Source: Halomonas alimentaria (GTDB lineage Bacteria; Pseudomonadota; Gammaproteobacteria; Pseudomonadales; Halomonadaceae). From it: a stretch of DNA of 64,000 nucleotides. Shown one piece after another: positions 10,228 through 23,142 of the stretch (position 1 is the stretch's first letter; every line of letters starts with the position of its first letter). Under the pieces are notes generated by a model, which worked only from the letters and a program-made list of their open reading frames with translations, made no database searches and was not told the DNA's origin. Position numbers and translations under genes: made by a program. The stretch is from NCBI RefSeq assembly GCF_009902005.1, contig NZ_WUTT01000001.1, positions 2,260,227 to 2,324,226 of the forward strand, given 5' to 3'.

Positions 10228-11180
10228 CTACCCAGACCTCCCCCCAGCAGAGTGCGCCCCTGCCGAGCCGCTGGGAGCGCCTGCGCGACTCCTACCTGCT
10301 CTACAGCTTCAAGCGCGACCCGATCGCCCAGCTGAGCCTGCTGGTGTTCATCGTCTTCGTGGCCTGCGCCGTGCTGGCGCCCTGGCTGGCGCCGATGAAC
10401 CCCTATGACCTGGCGCAGATCGACATCATGGCCTCGGAGCTGCCGCCCTTCTGGATCGACGGCAGCGACCCCGCCTACCGAATGGGTACCGACGCCCAGG
10501 GGCGTGACCTGCTCTCCACCATCCTGTATGGCGCCCGGGTGTCGCTGATCATCGGCTTCGGCGCGGTGGCGCTGCAGGCGCTGCTGGGCGTGGTGTTCGG
10601 CCTGCTGGCCGGCTACCTGGGCGGACGCATCGACGCCTTCCTGATGCGTCTGGCCGACATCCAGCTCTCCTTCTCCACCCTGATGGTGGCCATCGTGGTC
10701 GGCGCCCTGGTCAAGGCGATCTTCGGCAGCGCCACCTTCAGCGCCTATGCGGTGCCGCTGCTGGTGCTGATCATCGGGCTGGCCGAGTGGCCCCAGTATG
10801 CGCGCACGGTGCGCGCCTCGGTGCTCGCCGAGAAGGGCAAGGAGTACGTGGACGCCGCACGCACCATGGGCCTGCCCAGCCGGCGCATCATGTTCCGCCA
10901 CATCCTGCCCAATACCCTGTCGCCGATCTTCGTCATCTCCACGGTGCAGGTGGCCAACGCCATCATCTCCGAGGCCGCCCTCTCCTTCCTGGGGCTGGGG
11001 ATGCCGGAGACCCACCCGTCGCTGGGCTCACTGATCAAGTCAGGCTTCGACTACATCCAGTCGGGCTCGTGGTGGATCACCCTGATCCCGGGGGCGGTGC
11101 TGGTGGTGCTGGTGCTGGTGATCAACCTGCTCGGCGACTGGCTGCGCGATGTTCTCAACCCGCGACTCTACAAGGGCTGA
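10224..11180 (+). CDS. Peptide ABC transporter permease, DppC type
   Basis: 318 aa with the ATG at 10224 overlapping the previous stop (ATGA). The N-terminal ~40 residues are cytoplasmic (KRDPIAQLSL leads into TM1). The family marker GTDAQGRDLLSTILYGAR (~91-108) and the coupling loop YVDAARTMGLPSRRIMFRH (~211-229) are clear. Four further helices follow, with FLGLGMPETHPSLG near the end. It pairs with the DppB-type subunit to form the transmembrane channel. Longer in-frame starts upstream lie inside dppB and were discarded. Confidence 0.92.
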   Translation: MTTQTSPQQSAPLPSRWERLRDSYLLYSFKRDPIAQLSLLVFIVFVACAVLAPWLAPMNPYDLAQIDIMASELPPFWIDGSDPAYRMGTDAQGRDLLSTILYGARVSLIIGFGAVALQALLGVVFGLLAGYLGGRIDAFLMRLADIQLSFSTLMVAIVVGALVKAIFGSATFSAYAVPLLVLIIGLAEWPQYARTVRASVLAEKGKEYVDAARTMGLPSRRIMFRHILPNTLSPIFVISTVQVANAIISEAALSFLGLGMPETHPSLGSLIKSGFDYIQSGSWWITLIPGAVLVVLVLVINLLGDWLRDVLNPRLYKG

Positions 11181-11184
11181 TGCC

Positions 11185-13265
<2,081 letters not shown>

Positions 13266-13317
13266 GCCGGCAAGGCATCTGGCATAATGCCCCTTTGGCA
13301 CGGCGTCGGGAGAGGAT

Positions 13318-14229
13318 ATGGAGCTGCGCTGGCTCGAGGACTTCATAGCGCTGGCGCGCACGCGGCACTTCTCGCGAGCCGCCGAGCAGCAGAACGTCAC
13401 CCAGCCGACGTTCTCTCGCCGCATCAAGCTGCTCGAGGAGGAGATGGGCACGGTGCTGGTCAACCGCCAGACCCTGCCCCTCTCGCTGACCCCGGCCGGT
13501 GAGGAGTTCCTGGACCTTTGCCATACCGTCACTCAGCGCGTCGATGAGAGCAGGCGACGCCTCGCCCAGCTGGCCGACCAGCACGCCGGGCGCATCCGTC
13601 TGGCGGCGCCCCAGAGCCTGCTGAGCCACTTCCTGCCCGCCTGGCTGGGCCAGTGGCCGGTGCCGCCGCCGATCACTCCGGACCTGCGTGCCACCGGCTG
13701 GCTGGTGGATGACTTCTTCCGTGCCCTGGCCCGCGACGAGTGCGACCTGTTGCTGTGCTACTGGCCATGCACCCCCTGCGGTATCGAGCCGGACCTGCAG
13801 GAGACCCTCTCCTGCCGGCTCGCCGGCGAGCGGTTGGTTCCCGTCTCGCAACCGGAGGCCGATGGGAGCCCCCGCTTCGCACTGGAAGGCGCCTCGCGCC
13901 TGCCGCTGATCGCCTATCATCCCCGCGGGCTGACCGCCGGTGCGATTCGCGCCCACCTCGCCCGGATCGATGACACCCCGGATTTCAGCATCCTCAACGA
14001 GAGCATCCAGAGCGGCAATGTCCGCGAGCTGGTCGCCCTGGGCTACGGCCTGGGCTGGCTGCCCGAATCCAGCGTGCGCGGAGCACTGGCCAGAGGCGAG
14101 CTGGTGCCGGCCGGTGGCGAGCGCTGGCAGGTGCCGGTGGAAATACGTCTGTTCCGACGCGCCGATAACCGGCAGCCGGCGGTGACGGCCCTGTGGGATG
14201 CCCTCGCTACCCTTCCCCCACCCGAATGA
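13318..14229 (+). CDS. LysR-family transcriptional regulator (HypT-like N-terminus)
   Basis: 303 aa. The helix-turn-helix lies at residues ~2-60 (WLEDFIALARTRHFSRAAE, then VTQPTFSRRIKLLE) and the effector domain starts at ~90. The opening WLEDF...TRxFS...TQPxFSRRI resembles HypT/YjiE regulators and the second LysR gene at 44812-45729. The effector domain has a CysXXCys-like CPCTPCG motif (~147), which could sense redox state. It lies between the peptide transporter and pepQ, all on the plus strand, so control of either or both is likely. No operator was identified. Confidence 0.85.
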   Translation: MELRWLEDFIALARTRHFSRAAEQQNVTQPTFSRRIKLLEEEMGTVLVNRQTLPLSLTPAGEEFLDLCHTVTQRVDESRRRLAQLADQHAGRIRLAAPQSLLSHFLPAWLGQWPVPPPITPDLRATGWLVDDFFRALARDECDLLLCYWPCTPCGIEPDLQETLSCRLAGERLVPVSQPEADGSPRFALEGASRLPLIAYHPRGLTAGAIRAHLARIDDTPDFSILNESIQSGNVRELVALGYGLGWLPESSVRGALARGELVPAGGERWQVPVEIRLFRRADNRQPAVTALWDALATLPPPE

Positions 14230-14242
14230 GCGGAGCGCCATC

Positions 14243-15544
14243 ATGACATCCGATCTCGACATCCTGCAGGAGCGCCACCTCGACGCCCTGGAGCGCGACT
14301 ACGCGCAGATTCTCGCCCACCACTCCCTGGACGGTGTGCTGATCCACAGCGGTCACCCGCGCGCTCACTTCGGCGACGACCAGGAGGCGAGCTTTGCTGC
14401 CTACGGCCACTTCGTGCACTGGACCGGCCAGGCCCAGCTGGCCCACAGCTGGCTGCTGGTGCGACCCGGCCGGACACCACTTCTCTATCTGCATGCCCCG
14501 GAGGATTTCTGGCACCTGCCCGCCGCCCTGCCCGACGAGGCCTGGGTAGCCCGCTTCGAGGTCGAGCGTGGCCGCTTCGAGACGCCCCCGGTGCTGCCTG
14601 CCGGTCGCTTCGCTGTAGTCGGGGACGTCGATGCCGCCACGGCCCAGGCGCTGGGAGCACAGGCCAACCCACCCGGCCTGGTGGCGGCGCTGGATGAGCT
14701 CAGGGTGCGCAAGAGCGAATATGAGGTGGCCTGCATCGGTGAGGCCAATCGATGCGCCCTGCTGGGCCATACTGCCGCCCGGCGCTGTTTCCTGGAGGGC
14801 GGTGCCGAGCTGGATATCCAGCTCGCCTATCTCGGCGCCTCCCGCCAGCGCGAGGGCGAACTGCCCTACGCCAATATCATCGGGGTCAACGCCCACGGCG
14901 GGGTGCTGCACTACCAGCACTATGATCGCCAGGCGCCCGGGTTGCGTCACAGCCTGCTGGTCGATGCCGGTCATCGCCACCGCGGCTACTGTGCCGATAT
15001 CACCCGTAGCTGGGCCGGGCCCGATGCCGACCCGGCCTTCCAGCCGCTGGTCGACGGGGTCACCGCCATCAAGGATCGGCTGGGCGCGGCCCTGGCCCCG
15101 GGTGTCAACTTCGTTGCACTGCAGGTGAGGATGCACCGGGAGCTTGCCGAGCTGCTGATGGACCAGGGGATCGTCCGCGGTTCCGCCGAGAGCGCGGTGG
15201 AGAGCGGCCTGACCCGCGCCTTCTGCCCCCACGGCCTGGGCCACCTGCTCGGCGTCCAGGTCCACGACGTGGCCGGGCGCATCGATGCGGCGGGCCGGCC
15301 GCTGCCGCCGCCCGAGACCCACCCGGCGCTGCGCCTGACCCGGTCACTGGAAGCGGGCATGGTGGTGACCATCGAGCCGGGGTTCTACGTGATCCCGATG
15401 CTGCTGGCACCCCACCGCGGGCGGGCTGACGTCGACTGGGGGCTGGTCGAGCGACTGGCCGGCCACGGCGGCATTCGCATCGAGGACAACCTGGTAGTCA
15501 CCGCGGATGGGGCCCGCAACCTGACGCCCAGTGACGCGGGCTGA
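14243..15544 (+). CDS. pepQ: Xaa-Pro dipeptidase PepQ
   Basis: 433 aa, close to the 443 of E. coli PepQ. A cytoplasmic metalloenzyme that splits dipeptides with C-terminal proline. The pita-bread catalytic domain holds all five metal ligands: Asp in LLVDAGHRH, Asp in CADITRSW, His in HGLGHLLG, Glu in VVTIEPGF and Glu in IRIEDNL. The N-terminal creatinase-like domain is present. Start at 14243, 13 nt after the LysR stop. Its position behind a peptide importer suggests that imported X-Pro dipeptides are cleaved here, releasing proline, itself a compatible solute. Confidence 0.93.
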   Translation: MTSDLDILQERHLDALERDYAQILAHHSLDGVLIHSGHPRAHFGDDQEASFAAYGHFVHWTGQAQLAHSWLLVRPGRTPLLYLHAPEDFWHLPAALPDEAWVARFEVERGRFETPPVLPAGRFAVVGDVDAATAQALGAQANPPGLVAALDELRVRKSEYEVACIGEANRCALLGHTAARRCFLEGGAELDIQLAYLGASRQREGELPYANIIGVNAHGGVLHYQHYDRQAPGLRHSLLVDAGHRHRGYCADITRSWAGPDADPAFQPLVDGVTAIKDRLGAALAPGVNFVALQVRMHRELAELLMDQGIVRGSAESAVESGLTRAFCPHGLGHLLGVQVHDVAGRIDAAGRPLPPPETHPALRLTRSLEAGMVVTIEPGFYVIPMLLAPHRGRADVDWGLVERLAGHGGIRIEDNLVVTADGARNLTPSDAG

Positions 15545-15565
15545 GCATGGCCCGCCGGGGCCTCA
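15542..15565. terminator. Short convergent terminator between pepQ and msrA
   Basis: GGCCC/GGGCC stem with a 4-nt loop, extended outside by TGA/TCA pairing across a 3-nt bulge. It bridges the two stop codons. Weak, with no T-tract. Confidence 0.4.
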
Positions 15566-16177
15566 GCCGATCGGGCAGCTGACCCCGGTGCCGCGCAAGC
15601 CGCAGTAGCCGCCGGGGTTCTTGTGCAGGTACTGCTGGTGATACTCCTCGGCGTAGTAGAAGTCGCCAAGCGGGGCGATCTCGGTGGTGATGCGCCCGCC
15701 GCCGGCCCGGGTCAGGGCCTGCTGGTAGGCATCCCGGGTACGCTCGACGACCGCCTGCTGGGTTTCGTCCTGGGTGAGGATGATCGAGCGGTACTGGGGA
15801 CCGATATCGTTGCCCTGGCGGTCACCCTGGGTAGGATCGTGGGCCTCCCAGAACACCTGCAGCAGACGCTCGAGGTCGATCTCGGCGGGATCGAAGATCA
15901 CCCGCACCACCTCGGCATGGCCGGTGCGCCCCGTGCAGGTTTCCTCGTAGGTCGGATTGGGGGTGCTGCCGCCGGCGTAGCCCACGGCGGTGACGTAGAC
16001 GCCGGTCAGCTGCCAGAACAGCCGTTCGGCGCCCCAGAAGCACCCCAGACCCAGCACGATCTGCTGCATGCCCTCGGGCAAGGGTGGCAGCATGCCGCGG
16101 CCGTTGACCGCATGCACGCCGCTGATGGCAAGCGGTGTCGCGCGTCCGGGCAGGGCCCGGCTGGGATCAAGCGTCAT
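15563..16177 (-). CDS. msrA: Peptide-methionine (S)-S-oxide reductase MsrA
   Basis: 204 aa. Repairs oxidised methionine (S-epimer) in proteins. The catalytic cysteine is in [13 protein letters not shown] (~46), and the rest ([39 protein letters not shown]) is canonical. The N-terminal arm (ALPGRATPL...HAVNG) matches the long enterobacterial MsrA form, supporting the start. The C-terminal resolving cysteines are reduced to the YCGL and VSCPIG positions. It follows tamB on the same strand, 26 bp away. Confidence 0.95.
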   Translation of the reverse strand: MTLDPSRALPGRATPLAISGVHAVNGRGMLPPLPEGMQQIVLGLGCFWGAERLFWQLTGVYVTAVGYAGGSTPNPTYEETCTGRTGHAEVVRVIFDPAEIDLERLLQVFWEAHDPTQGDRQGNDIGPQYRSIILTQDETQQAVVERTRDAYQQALTRAGGGRITTEIAPLGDFYYAEEYHQQYLHKNPGGYCGLRGTGVSCPIG

Positions 16178-16203
16178 GGCGTTCTCCTTCTCAATACTGT
16201 TCG

Positions 16204-19200
16204 CTATTCATCGTCCAGGATCCGCGGATTGCCGGCACGGCTGAAGGTGTAGACCAGGTCGACCGCCTGGGCAGCACCGGAGACCGCCTCCAGGTAGAGG
16301 CTGCGCCAGATGTTGTAGCGCAAGGTAAGCTCGGCGATGGGCGAGAAGACCCCCACACCATAGCGCACCTCGAGATCGTCGGTCAGCTGGCCACTGAGGG
16401 TCACCTGGCTGTCCTCGCCGCTGCCGGCGGTGTCCAGGGTCAGGTCGGAGACGCCAAAGGCTTCACCGATGCCGCCCACCGCGCCGCCGGCCTGCCCCAC
16501 CGCCATACCCACCAGCGCCGAGGTCAGGGCGCCATCGGTGTCGCTGTCGTTGGGCGCGCGGCCGCGCAGCAAGTAGGAGAGCGCGCTGGCCTCGTCCATG
16601 GCTGGCTCCGAGAACACCCTCAGCTGCGGCGAGGCGGCACTGCCGGTCACGCGCAGGCCGGCGATCACCCCATCCTGGGTGGCATCGGGGTTGCGCACCG
16701 CCTCGAAGTTGAGCAGCGGCTGCCCGGGCGGGCCGCTGAACAGCAGCTGCCCCTCGCGGATCAGCAGGTCTTGTCCATAGGCGCGGAAGCGACCATCCAC
16801 CAGGCTGACGTCACCGAACAGCTGCACCGGGCCGTCCTGCTGGCGCACCTCCAGGGTACCGGAGAGGCCGGACTCCAGCCCGTAGGCTGAGAGCTGCATG
16901 TCCGGGCCGAGGCGCAGCCCGATCTGCACATCCAGTGCCATGCCCGCCCTGGCCATGGCGTCGGCGGTATCCTCGCCGTTGTCATCCCCTGTCGCGGCCC
17001 GCTCGGCCTCGCGCCGGGCGCGCTCATCGTCCTCCCGCGTGATGATCACCTCGTCGGGGCTGGGGGCGACCGCCGAGGCGGGCAACTCGCCGACCTCCAG
17101 CCGCGCCCAGGGAACCTGGACATCGCCGCGCACCTGCAACAGGGTCGGTCGTGCGCGAATCTCTAGGTCGGGGGCGATGCGTAGTCTCCCGAACTCGGGC
17201 AGTACCGCCAACACCGGCTGCTCGCGGCCACGCAGGGAGACGTCGGCGCGCCAGTCGTCCGCCGAGGGCCAGGCGGCGTCGCCATCGATCGAAAGGCGCC
17301 CCTCCTCGGCGGCGATATAGCCCTGGATGCTCGCCGCCGTGCCGGCCAGCTCGATGCCTACCTCACCGTCGCGGACCTCCACGGGCACGTCGGCACCGCT
17401 GGCCTTGAGCCCGCTCAGATCGATGCGCCCGCGCATCTCCGGCGCCTCGAGGCGACCCGCCAGATCGATGTCACCAGCGAGGCTCCCCTCCAGGGTCTCC
17501 ATGCCGGTGACCAGGCTGCGATAGGGCGCCAGGCGCAGACCCTCGAGGGCAAGGTTGCCCGTCAGGCGCCCGTCCCCGGCGGGGTCGTCGATCCGCGCTT
17601 CAAGCGCCAGGCTGCCGGCCTGGTCGAGGCCCAACTCCATGGCGATCTCGGCATTCTGCTCATCGGCACTGAACCGGCCGCCGAGGCGTGCCTCGGGCAA
17701 CGACCAGGGCTGGCCATAGGCATCCTGTCCATCCAGGGCCAGGCGACTTTGCAGGCGACCGTCCGCCCGCCAGCTACCGCCGTCGCCCCAGCCGGCATCG
17801 AGATCCAGCTCGGTCACGCCTTCGGCCGACCAGGCCTCCGGCAGGAAGGGATCGAGCAGTGCCATGGGCACCTCCTCGATCCTGAGGGTGACTTCACCGC
17901 CCTCCGCCGAGGCAGCCATGGGCTCGACCAGGCACAGGCTGCCGCCCTGGCGTCGGCTCAGGCAGAACGGTTGCACCCGGGCACTACCCTGCTCCAGGTC
18001 GGCGGCGAAGAGCGCGGGGCCGTCGAGGCGCAACTCGCCCTGCTCGGCATCGACCTCGAGGCTGGAGAGCTGGCCCGCATAGCGGGTGCGCGCCTGGTCG
18101 AGCCCCCCTTCCAGCACCAGGGCGGCACGGGAGAGCGGCATGCCGGATGGCGCCGCGGCGTCCAGGGTCAGGCGGTGCTCGGAGAGTCGGCCATCCAGGG
18201 CTAGGGCGATCTCGTCGAGGCGCTGGCCGCCGGCCTCGAGGCCGGCAATCTCCAGGCCCACCTCCATGGCCGGATCCTCGAGCCCGCTGACCCACCCGAC
18301 CAGGCTGAGCCGGCGAAGCCGGTTATCGGCGAAGGCCAGCGAGTCGCCGGCGAGATCCAGGTCCAGGCCGGGCGCCTCCAGGCTGCCCTCGGCCTCGATC
18401 CGACCGCTGATGCGGCCCGACAGAGCCTCGTGCAGGCTGGCCAGGTCCGGCATGTCGATCTCACCCGAAAGGTCGATGCTCGGCTCGCTTACCTGCCCGG
18501 CCAGCTGCAGGCGGTTCTCACCCTGGCGGAAATCCAGGGTGGTGACATCCCAGCGCATCTGGCTGTCACCCTCGAGCTCGGCTCGCAGGGCCAATGACCG
18601 CTCCTGCAGTTCGCCGTCGATGGCCAGGTTCGGTACCGCCAGGGTCCAGCCTTCATCGGTCTGGCGGAAACGCGCTTCCACGTCGCCGTCGAGGCGGCCG
18701 GGCAGGCCCTCCACGAAGCGGCCGGGGTCGACGTTGTCGAGGCGAGTCTCGGCATCCACCGTGACGCCATCGGTCCAGGCGACACGCCCCCGGCTGACCA
18801 CAGAAGCGTCGCCGAGGGAGAGCGACAGCGGTGTCCAGGCAAACTGGCCGAGATCACCGCTGCCGGTCAGGGCGAGACGCGTGTAGGGGAGCTGGGGGCC
18901 CTCGGCATTGAGCGAGGCGGCGATCCGGTAGTCGACCAGGCTGCCTTCCAGGCGCAGGGCCAGGTCCTCGACCAGCCAGGGCTCGATAGCATCGCCCTGC
19001 TCGTCGACGCTGCCCGGCAGTGGCCACTGCACCAGCTCGCTCGCCAGGCCGGCGGTAAAGGGCAGGGTCGGATCCAGGACATCGAGACGCGCATCCAGGG
19101 CCAGATCGACCGGGCCGCTGAGTTCCAGGCGCACCAGCAGGTCTGCCAGGCTGCCATCGAGGCCCAGCTCGATACGCTGCCCGGCCAGCGCCGGCATGAT

Positions 19201-20211
19201 GTCGGGAAGCCACAGGGCGCTCTCCAGGCGCAGCTCCAGGGGGTAGTCGCCAGTCAGGTCGACGGCGGCCGCCAGGCTGGCGTCGCCATCGCGGGTGGAG
19301 ATATCCAGCGGGCGCACCTCCAGGGAGTGCCCCTCGCCGAACAGCGACAGGGCAAGGCGCTCGACCCCGTACTCCACGGCGCCCTCCACCGCACTGTCCT
19401 CCACCAGCAGTTCCGGCACCTCCACGCGCAGCGGCAGGGTCACCTCAGGCAACTCGCGGCGTGGCTCCTCCTCCAGGGCGCTGGCCGCCAGTCCCTCGGC
19501 GGGAGCGGCCACCTCGTCGGGGAGTGGCGAGCGCACCGTGATGGCGGCGTCGATGGCCTCGGCGGCGAGGCGCGGGCCTTCGTATTCGCCCTCGCCCAGT
19601 GCCAGCCGAGCACCGGGCGACAGCGGCAGCAGCAGACGGGTGCCGACCAGGCGGGTGGGCAGCAGGCTGAGCGTATCGCCCTCGGCCGTGGCGCCGGTGC
19701 TGAAGTGGTCCCAGCGCAGCCGGGTACCGTCGGCGAGCAGCACTTCGACGTCGTCGAGGAAGATTCGCCGCAGCTCGATGGGGAACGGCAGCTCGATCGC
19801 CCCCGGGGGTTCGCCGGAGGGAGATGGCGACTCATCCTCGGCTTCGCTCTCGGCCAGGCGCACCCGGGCCCCCTCCACGCCCAGTACCTCCAGGCACAAG
19901 CGGCCGGAGAGCACACACTCCTCCGACCACTCCAGCTCGAGTCGACGCACCGCCACGTTGGCCGGCCCGGCCTGCATGGCGAAGCCCTCGAGGACCAGGC
20001 GGTCCAGGGGAGCGCCCTCGTAGGCATCGAGGGTAAACACGCCCATCCGTTGGCCCTGGTCGAGCAGCAGACCGGTGCCCCAGGGCGACAGCGCGAGCCC
20101 CAGGGTGAAGAACACCAGGCCGAAGAGCCACAGGGGCAACAGGATCAGCAGGCGAATCAGCGCCCAGAGCAGGGTCAGAACTCTGGACCGATGGCGAAGT
20201 GTAGGCGCCAC
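16204..20211 (-). CDS. tamB: Translocation and assembly module subunit TamB
   Basis: 1335 aa, somewhat longer than E. coli TamB (1259). One N-terminal TM helix ([19 protein letters not shown], ~17-35) anchors it in the inner membrane. The rest is a very long beta-strand repeat region (AsmA/TamB groove) ending in the DUF490 C-terminal domain ([18 protein letters not shown] ... FSRAGNPRI). It spans the periplasm and works with TamA in inserting outer-membrane proteins and probably in moving phospholipids between membranes. It overlaps the 3' end of tamA by 37 nt. The region around residues 1120-1150 is acidic/Arg-rich and may be a flexible insertion. Confidence 0.95.
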   Translation of the reverse strand: MAPTLRHRSRVLTLLWALIRLLILLPLWLFGLVFFTLGLALSPWGTGLLLDQGQRMGVFTLDAYEGAPLDRLVLEGFAMQAGPANVAVRRLELEWSEECVLSGRLCLEVLGVEGARVRLAESEAEDESPSPSGEPPGAIELPFPIELRRIFLDDVEVLLADGTRLRWDHFSTGATAEGDTLSLLPTRLVGTRLLLPLSPGARLALGEGEYEGPRLAAEAIDAAITVRSPLPDEVAAPAEGLAASALEEEPRRELPEVTLPLRVEVPELLVEDSAVEGAVEYGVERLALSLFGEGHSLEVRPLDISTRDGDASLAAAVDLTGDYPLELRLESALWLPDIMPALAGQRIELGLDGSLADLLVRLELSGPVDLALDARLDVLDPTLPFTAGLASELVQWPLPGSVDEQGDAIEPWLVEDLALRLEGSLVDYRIAASLNAEGPQLPYTRLALTGSGDLGQFAWTPLSLSLGDASVVSRGRVAWTDGVTVDAETRLDNVDPGRFVEGLPGRLDGDVEARFRQTDEGWTLAVPNLAIDGELQERSLALRAELEGDSQMRWDVTTLDFRQGENRLQLAGQVSEPSIDLSGEIDMPDLASLHEALSGRISGRIEAEGSLEAPGLDLDLAGDSLAFADNRLRRLSLVGWVSGLEDPAMEVGLEIAGLEAGGQRLDEIALALDGRLSEHRLTLDAAAPSGMPLSRAALVLEGGLDQARTRYAGQLSSLEVDAEQGELRLDGPALFAADLEQGSARVQPFCLSRRQGGSLCLVEPMAASAEGGEVTLRIEEVPMALLDPFLPEAWSAEGVTELDLDAGWGDGGSWRADGRLQSRLALDGQDAYGQPWSLPEARLGGRFSADEQNAEIAMELGLDQAGSLALEARIDDPAGDGRLTGNLALEGLRLAPYRSLVTGMETLEGSLAGDIDLAGRLEAPEMRGRIDLSGLKASGADVPVEVRDGEVGIELAGTAASIQGYIAAEEGRLSIDGDAAWPSADDWRADVSLRGREQPVLAVLPEFGRLRIAPDLEIRARPTLLQVRGDVQVPWARLEVGELPASAVAPSPDEVIITREDDERARREAERAATGDDNGEDTADAMARAGMALDVQIGLRLGPDMQLSAYGLESGLSGTLEVRQQDGPVQLFGDVSLVDGRFRAYGQDLLIREGQLLFSGPPGQPLLNFEAVRNPDATQDGVIAGLRVTGSAASPQLRVFSEPAMDEASALSYLLRGRAPNDSDTDGALTSALVGMAVGQAGGAVGGIGEAFGVSDLTLDTAGSGEDSQVTLSGQLTDDLEVRYGVGVFSPIAELTLRYNIWRSLYLEAVSGAAQAVDLVYTFSRAGNPRILDDE

Positions 20212-22037
20212 GAATTGTCCTCGTCGTCGAACGGGTGAGCGATATCCAGGCGAATCGGGCCGACTGGGGAGACCCAGCGCACGCCCAGTCCCGCGCCGGT
20301 CTTGAGGTCATCGGGGCCCCAGTCTTCGAAGGCGTCACCGGTATCGACGAAGGCCGCCCCCCACCAGTCGCCGGTCACGCGGTGTTGCCATTCCAGGCTG
20401 TAGGTGAACATCTGCTGGCCCCCGGTGAGTTCGCCCTCGTCGTCACGCGGCGAGAGGCTCTCGTAGCCGTAGCCACGCACGCTGTTATCGCCGCCGGCGA
20501 AGAAGCGCAGCGACGGGGGAATCAGCGAGAAGTCATCGGTCTCGATGGCGCCGACGCCGACGCCGGTGACCACGCGGTTGTTGGCACCGATCTTGCGGAT
20601 CCAACGCGACTCGCCGGTGAGGCGCAGGAAATCGGCGTCGGAGCCCCACAGGCCGTCGGAGACCTCCAGGCTCAGCTGCTGGCGATCGCCCCAGGTGGGG
20701 AACGTCGGGTTGCGGGTTCGGGTGCGTGACCAGCGGACCCCCGGGTAGAGCAGCAGCACCTGCTCGCTGTCGCTGCCTTGGGTAAAGTCCTCGTAGGTGG
20801 TGCGCACATAGAGATGCTGGATCCAGCCATTCTCGAACTCCCAGCGGCGCGCCCCCTCGACGGTGGCTTCCAGCGACCGGGTGTCATCGTTGTCCTTGTG
20901 GCTGAGTCCGTACTGGAAGCGATAGCTGTCGCGCAGGGGGTTGTCGAGTGGCAACGTGTAGAGGCCCCCGAAACGCTGCTCGGGAGCCGACAGATAGAGA
21001 TCATGGTCGAGGCCGTGGCCGTAGCGGTTGATCCACGGCTGCTCCCAGGAGAAGCGCATCCGCGGCCCCACGTCGGTGGCGTAGCCGACGCCCACCTCGA
21101 ACTGGTGGCGGTCGGCCGGCGCCACGCTGACGTCGATGGGGACCGAAGGGAACTCTTCCTGGCGCGCCATCAGCGCCGCCGTCCCCGCCAGGGCCGCCCC
21201 GGAGAGGCGTGGTGGCAACTCGTAGCTGCCTTCGCCGTCGGTTGCCACCGCCTGGGACCAGCCCGGCTTGGCCTCCTCGAGCGCCAGGGGTGGGCGCTGC
21301 AGTCGGGGTCTCACGGTGACGGAACGGAACCACTCGGTCTGCCCCAGGCGCTGGTTGAAACTTGCCAGCTCGCCGGCCAGGTAGGGATCGCCGGGGGTGA
21401 AGGGCAGCAGCCGTCGCAGACGCTCGGGCTCGATATGGCTGCCGGAGATGGCCACGTCGCCGAAGCGGTAGCGCGGGCCGCTGTCCAGGGTCAGGTAGAG
21501 CCTGGCGCTCTCCTCAAAGGGGCGTACTTCCATGCGACGGTCGGCATAGCGCCACTCGAAGTAGCCACGCTCCAGGGCCAGGTTGGCCAGCTTTCCGCGC
21601 AGGCTGTCGTAGGGAGCGTGGACCAGTGGCTCTCCCACGGCCAGCGGGAAGGCATCGATGGCCTCCTGGAAGGGAGGATCCTCCTGGGCCCCCCCCTCGA
21701 GTCGGAAGTCGAGGGTCTCGATCCGCACCCGCGGGCCCGGCTCGATGGCGAGCTCGACATACTCGGGTGCCTCGCCTTCCGCCAGGCGGACCTCGATCTG
21801 GGGTTCGTAGTAGCCATAGACACGCATCGCCTCGGCGGTACGGCGACGCGATTCACCTTCCAGCCGTGTCCGGCTGTACTGGGTCTCGTCCAGCCCCTCG
21901 AGGTAGTGACGGATGTTGTCCGCCACACTGCCCTCGATACCATCGATGCGGGCCTCGATGGCCAGCACGCCCGGAGCGGGCAACAGGCCCAGCACCAGAG
22001 TCGCCGTGATCAGGCGCACTCCCACGCGATTCTCCAT
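20175..22037 (-). CDS. tamA: Translocation and assembly module subunit TamA (Omp85 family)
   Basis: 620 aa from the ATG at 22037, which opens a signal peptide (VRLITATLVLGLLPAPGVLA, cleavage ~26); an earlier in-frame start would precede it with a basic tail. Three POTRA domains occupy about residues 26-260. The C-terminal 16-strand barrel has the Omp85 signature region RFFAGGDNSVRGYGYESL (~520) and ends in a beta-strand closing with Phe (HFAIGPEF). Outer-membrane partner of TamB, with a 37-nt overlap. The coiled-coil gene lies 50 bp upstream in the same orientation. Confidence 0.95.
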   Translation of the reverse strand: MENRVGVRLITATLVLGLLPAPGVLAIEARIDGIEGSVADNIRHYLEGLDETQYSRTRLEGESRRRTAEAMRVYGYYEPQIEVRLAEGEAPEYVELAIEPGPRVRIETLDFRLEGGAQEDPPFQEAIDAFPLAVGEPLVHAPYDSLRGKLANLALERGYFEWRYADRRMEVRPFEESARLYLTLDSGPRYRFGDVAISGSHIEPERLRRLLPFTPGDPYLAGELASFNQRLGQTEWFRSVTVRPRLQRPPLALEEAKPGWSQAVATDGEGSYELPPRLSGAALAGTAALMARQEEFPSVPIDVSVAPADRHQFEVGVGYATDVGPRMRFSWEQPWINRYGHGLDHDLYLSAPEQRFGGLYTLPLDNPLRDSYRFQYGLSHKDNDDTRSLEATVEGARRWEFENGWIQHLYVRTTYEDFTQGSDSEQVLLLYPGVRWSRTRTRNPTFPTWGDRQQLSLEVSDGLWGSDADFLRLTGESRWIRKIGANNRVVTGVGVGAIETDDFSLIPPSLRFFAGGDNSVRGYGYESLSPRDDEGELTGGQQMFTYSLEWQHRVTGDWWGAAFVDTGDAFEDWGPDDLKTGAGLGVRWVSPVGPIRLDIAHPFDDEDNSWRLHFAIGPEF

Positions 22038-22087
22038 ATCCCTACGCCTTGCCGTCTGCGACTCGTGGGGATGCCCTGACGCAAGCC

Positions 22088-22957
22088 TCAAGGCCTGAGT
22101 GCCTCGAGACGGGCGCTCAGCGCAAGCTGGCTGCGCCGCAGTTCGCCCGCCTCGGCCTCGAGCGCGCTCAGGCGCTGGCGCAGGGCATCCCGTTGTTGGC
22201 GATCATCTTCCCGCGCCTCGTCGACGCCTTCAAGCGTCTCGGCAAGCGAGGCGACTCGCGCCTGCAACTCCTCGAGGCGTGAGCGCTGCTCCGCCTGGCC
22301 ATCGGCCAGGCTCTCCTCGACCGCGGCCTGGCGCTCCCGCAGTGCATCGAGGGCAGTTTCATCGATGGCCTGCTCCTGCAGTTCGGTGAGGCGCCGGTCA
22401 TGCTGCTCCTGGGCCTCGCTGAGCAGATCGAGACGCCCCCCAAGGGCGCCGCGCCCCTCCTCGCCGGCGCGCTCCAGGGCGTCGAGGGATCCCTGGAAGG
22501 CGGCGAGCATCGCTTCGCGGGTTGCGGCGGCCTCGCCCATGCGGGTCAGGCGCGCCTCCTGGCGATCGATCATGCCTTCCAGGCGTTCGAGCCCTGCGGC
22601 GAGGTCCTCCTCGACCACGCCGAAGTGTCGTTCCTGGGAGGCGTCCTGACGCTCCAGGGCGTCGAGACGCGCCTCCAGTCGCTCGAGGCCATCACCTTGA
22701 CCGATGGCAGCATCGAAGCGCGCATGAACATTGGAGAGTTCCCCGCTCAGCCGCGCTGCCTCGGCCTCAAGGCGCTGACGCTCCTGCCAGACGAACCAGC
22801 CCATGGCCCCCAGGGCTCCGACGAGCATCAGTACCAGCAGCCACAGCGGCCAGACCCGGGGAGGCTCGGGATACCGGGGGCGGTGTGCCGTCAGGCTGGC
22901 TTCCGGATCCGGGACGATCGGTCCGGCGTAGCGGCGCGGTTCCGGACGCTCTGCCAT
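22088..22957 (-). CDS. Membrane-anchored coiled-coil protein, upstream partner of tamAB (unknown function)
   Basis: 289 aa; I do not recognise a named family. Residues 1-35 are Pro/Arg-rich and cytoplasmic. One TM helix follows (VWPLWLLVLMLVGALGAMGWFVW, in total ~35-57). Residues ~60-289 are almost pure heptad coiled coil (repeats such as RLEARLDALERQ, RLEELQARVASLAETL), with no cysteine. An N-in topology would place ~230 residues of coiled coil in the periplasm. It is in the same orientation as tamA and tamB, with a 50-bp gap, so it is probably cotranscribed. It could be a scaffold or spacer for TAM or an unrelated envelope protein. Confidence 0.75.
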   Translation of the reverse strand: MAERPEPRRYAGPIVPDPEASLTAHRPRYPEPPRVWPLWLLVLMLVGALGAMGWFVWQERQRLEAEAARLSGELSNVHARFDAAIGQGDGLERLEARLDALERQDASQERHFGVVEEDLAAGLERLEGMIDRQEARLTRMGEAAATREAMLAAFQGSLDALERAGEEGRGALGGRLDLLSEAQEQHDRRLTELQEQAIDETALDALRERQAAVEESLADGQAEQRSRLEELQARVASLAETLEGVDEAREDDRQQRDALRQRLSALEAEAGELRRSQLALSARLEALRP

Positions 22958-23142
22958 GCTCTACTCCTTGTGTGGCCGGGGCTGGGATGCCGGGATACGG
23001 GTCGCCTGATATCATGCCGAGGCGCCCGGAGGCATGCCCATGCGACGGCAACCAGTGTAAAGGGTTCACGGTCTCCAGCGCACGGGGCGAGGCCAACGCT
23101 GCTGCTCCCGTTGCCCATTGACCCAGTCGCCAAGGAAGCCCG

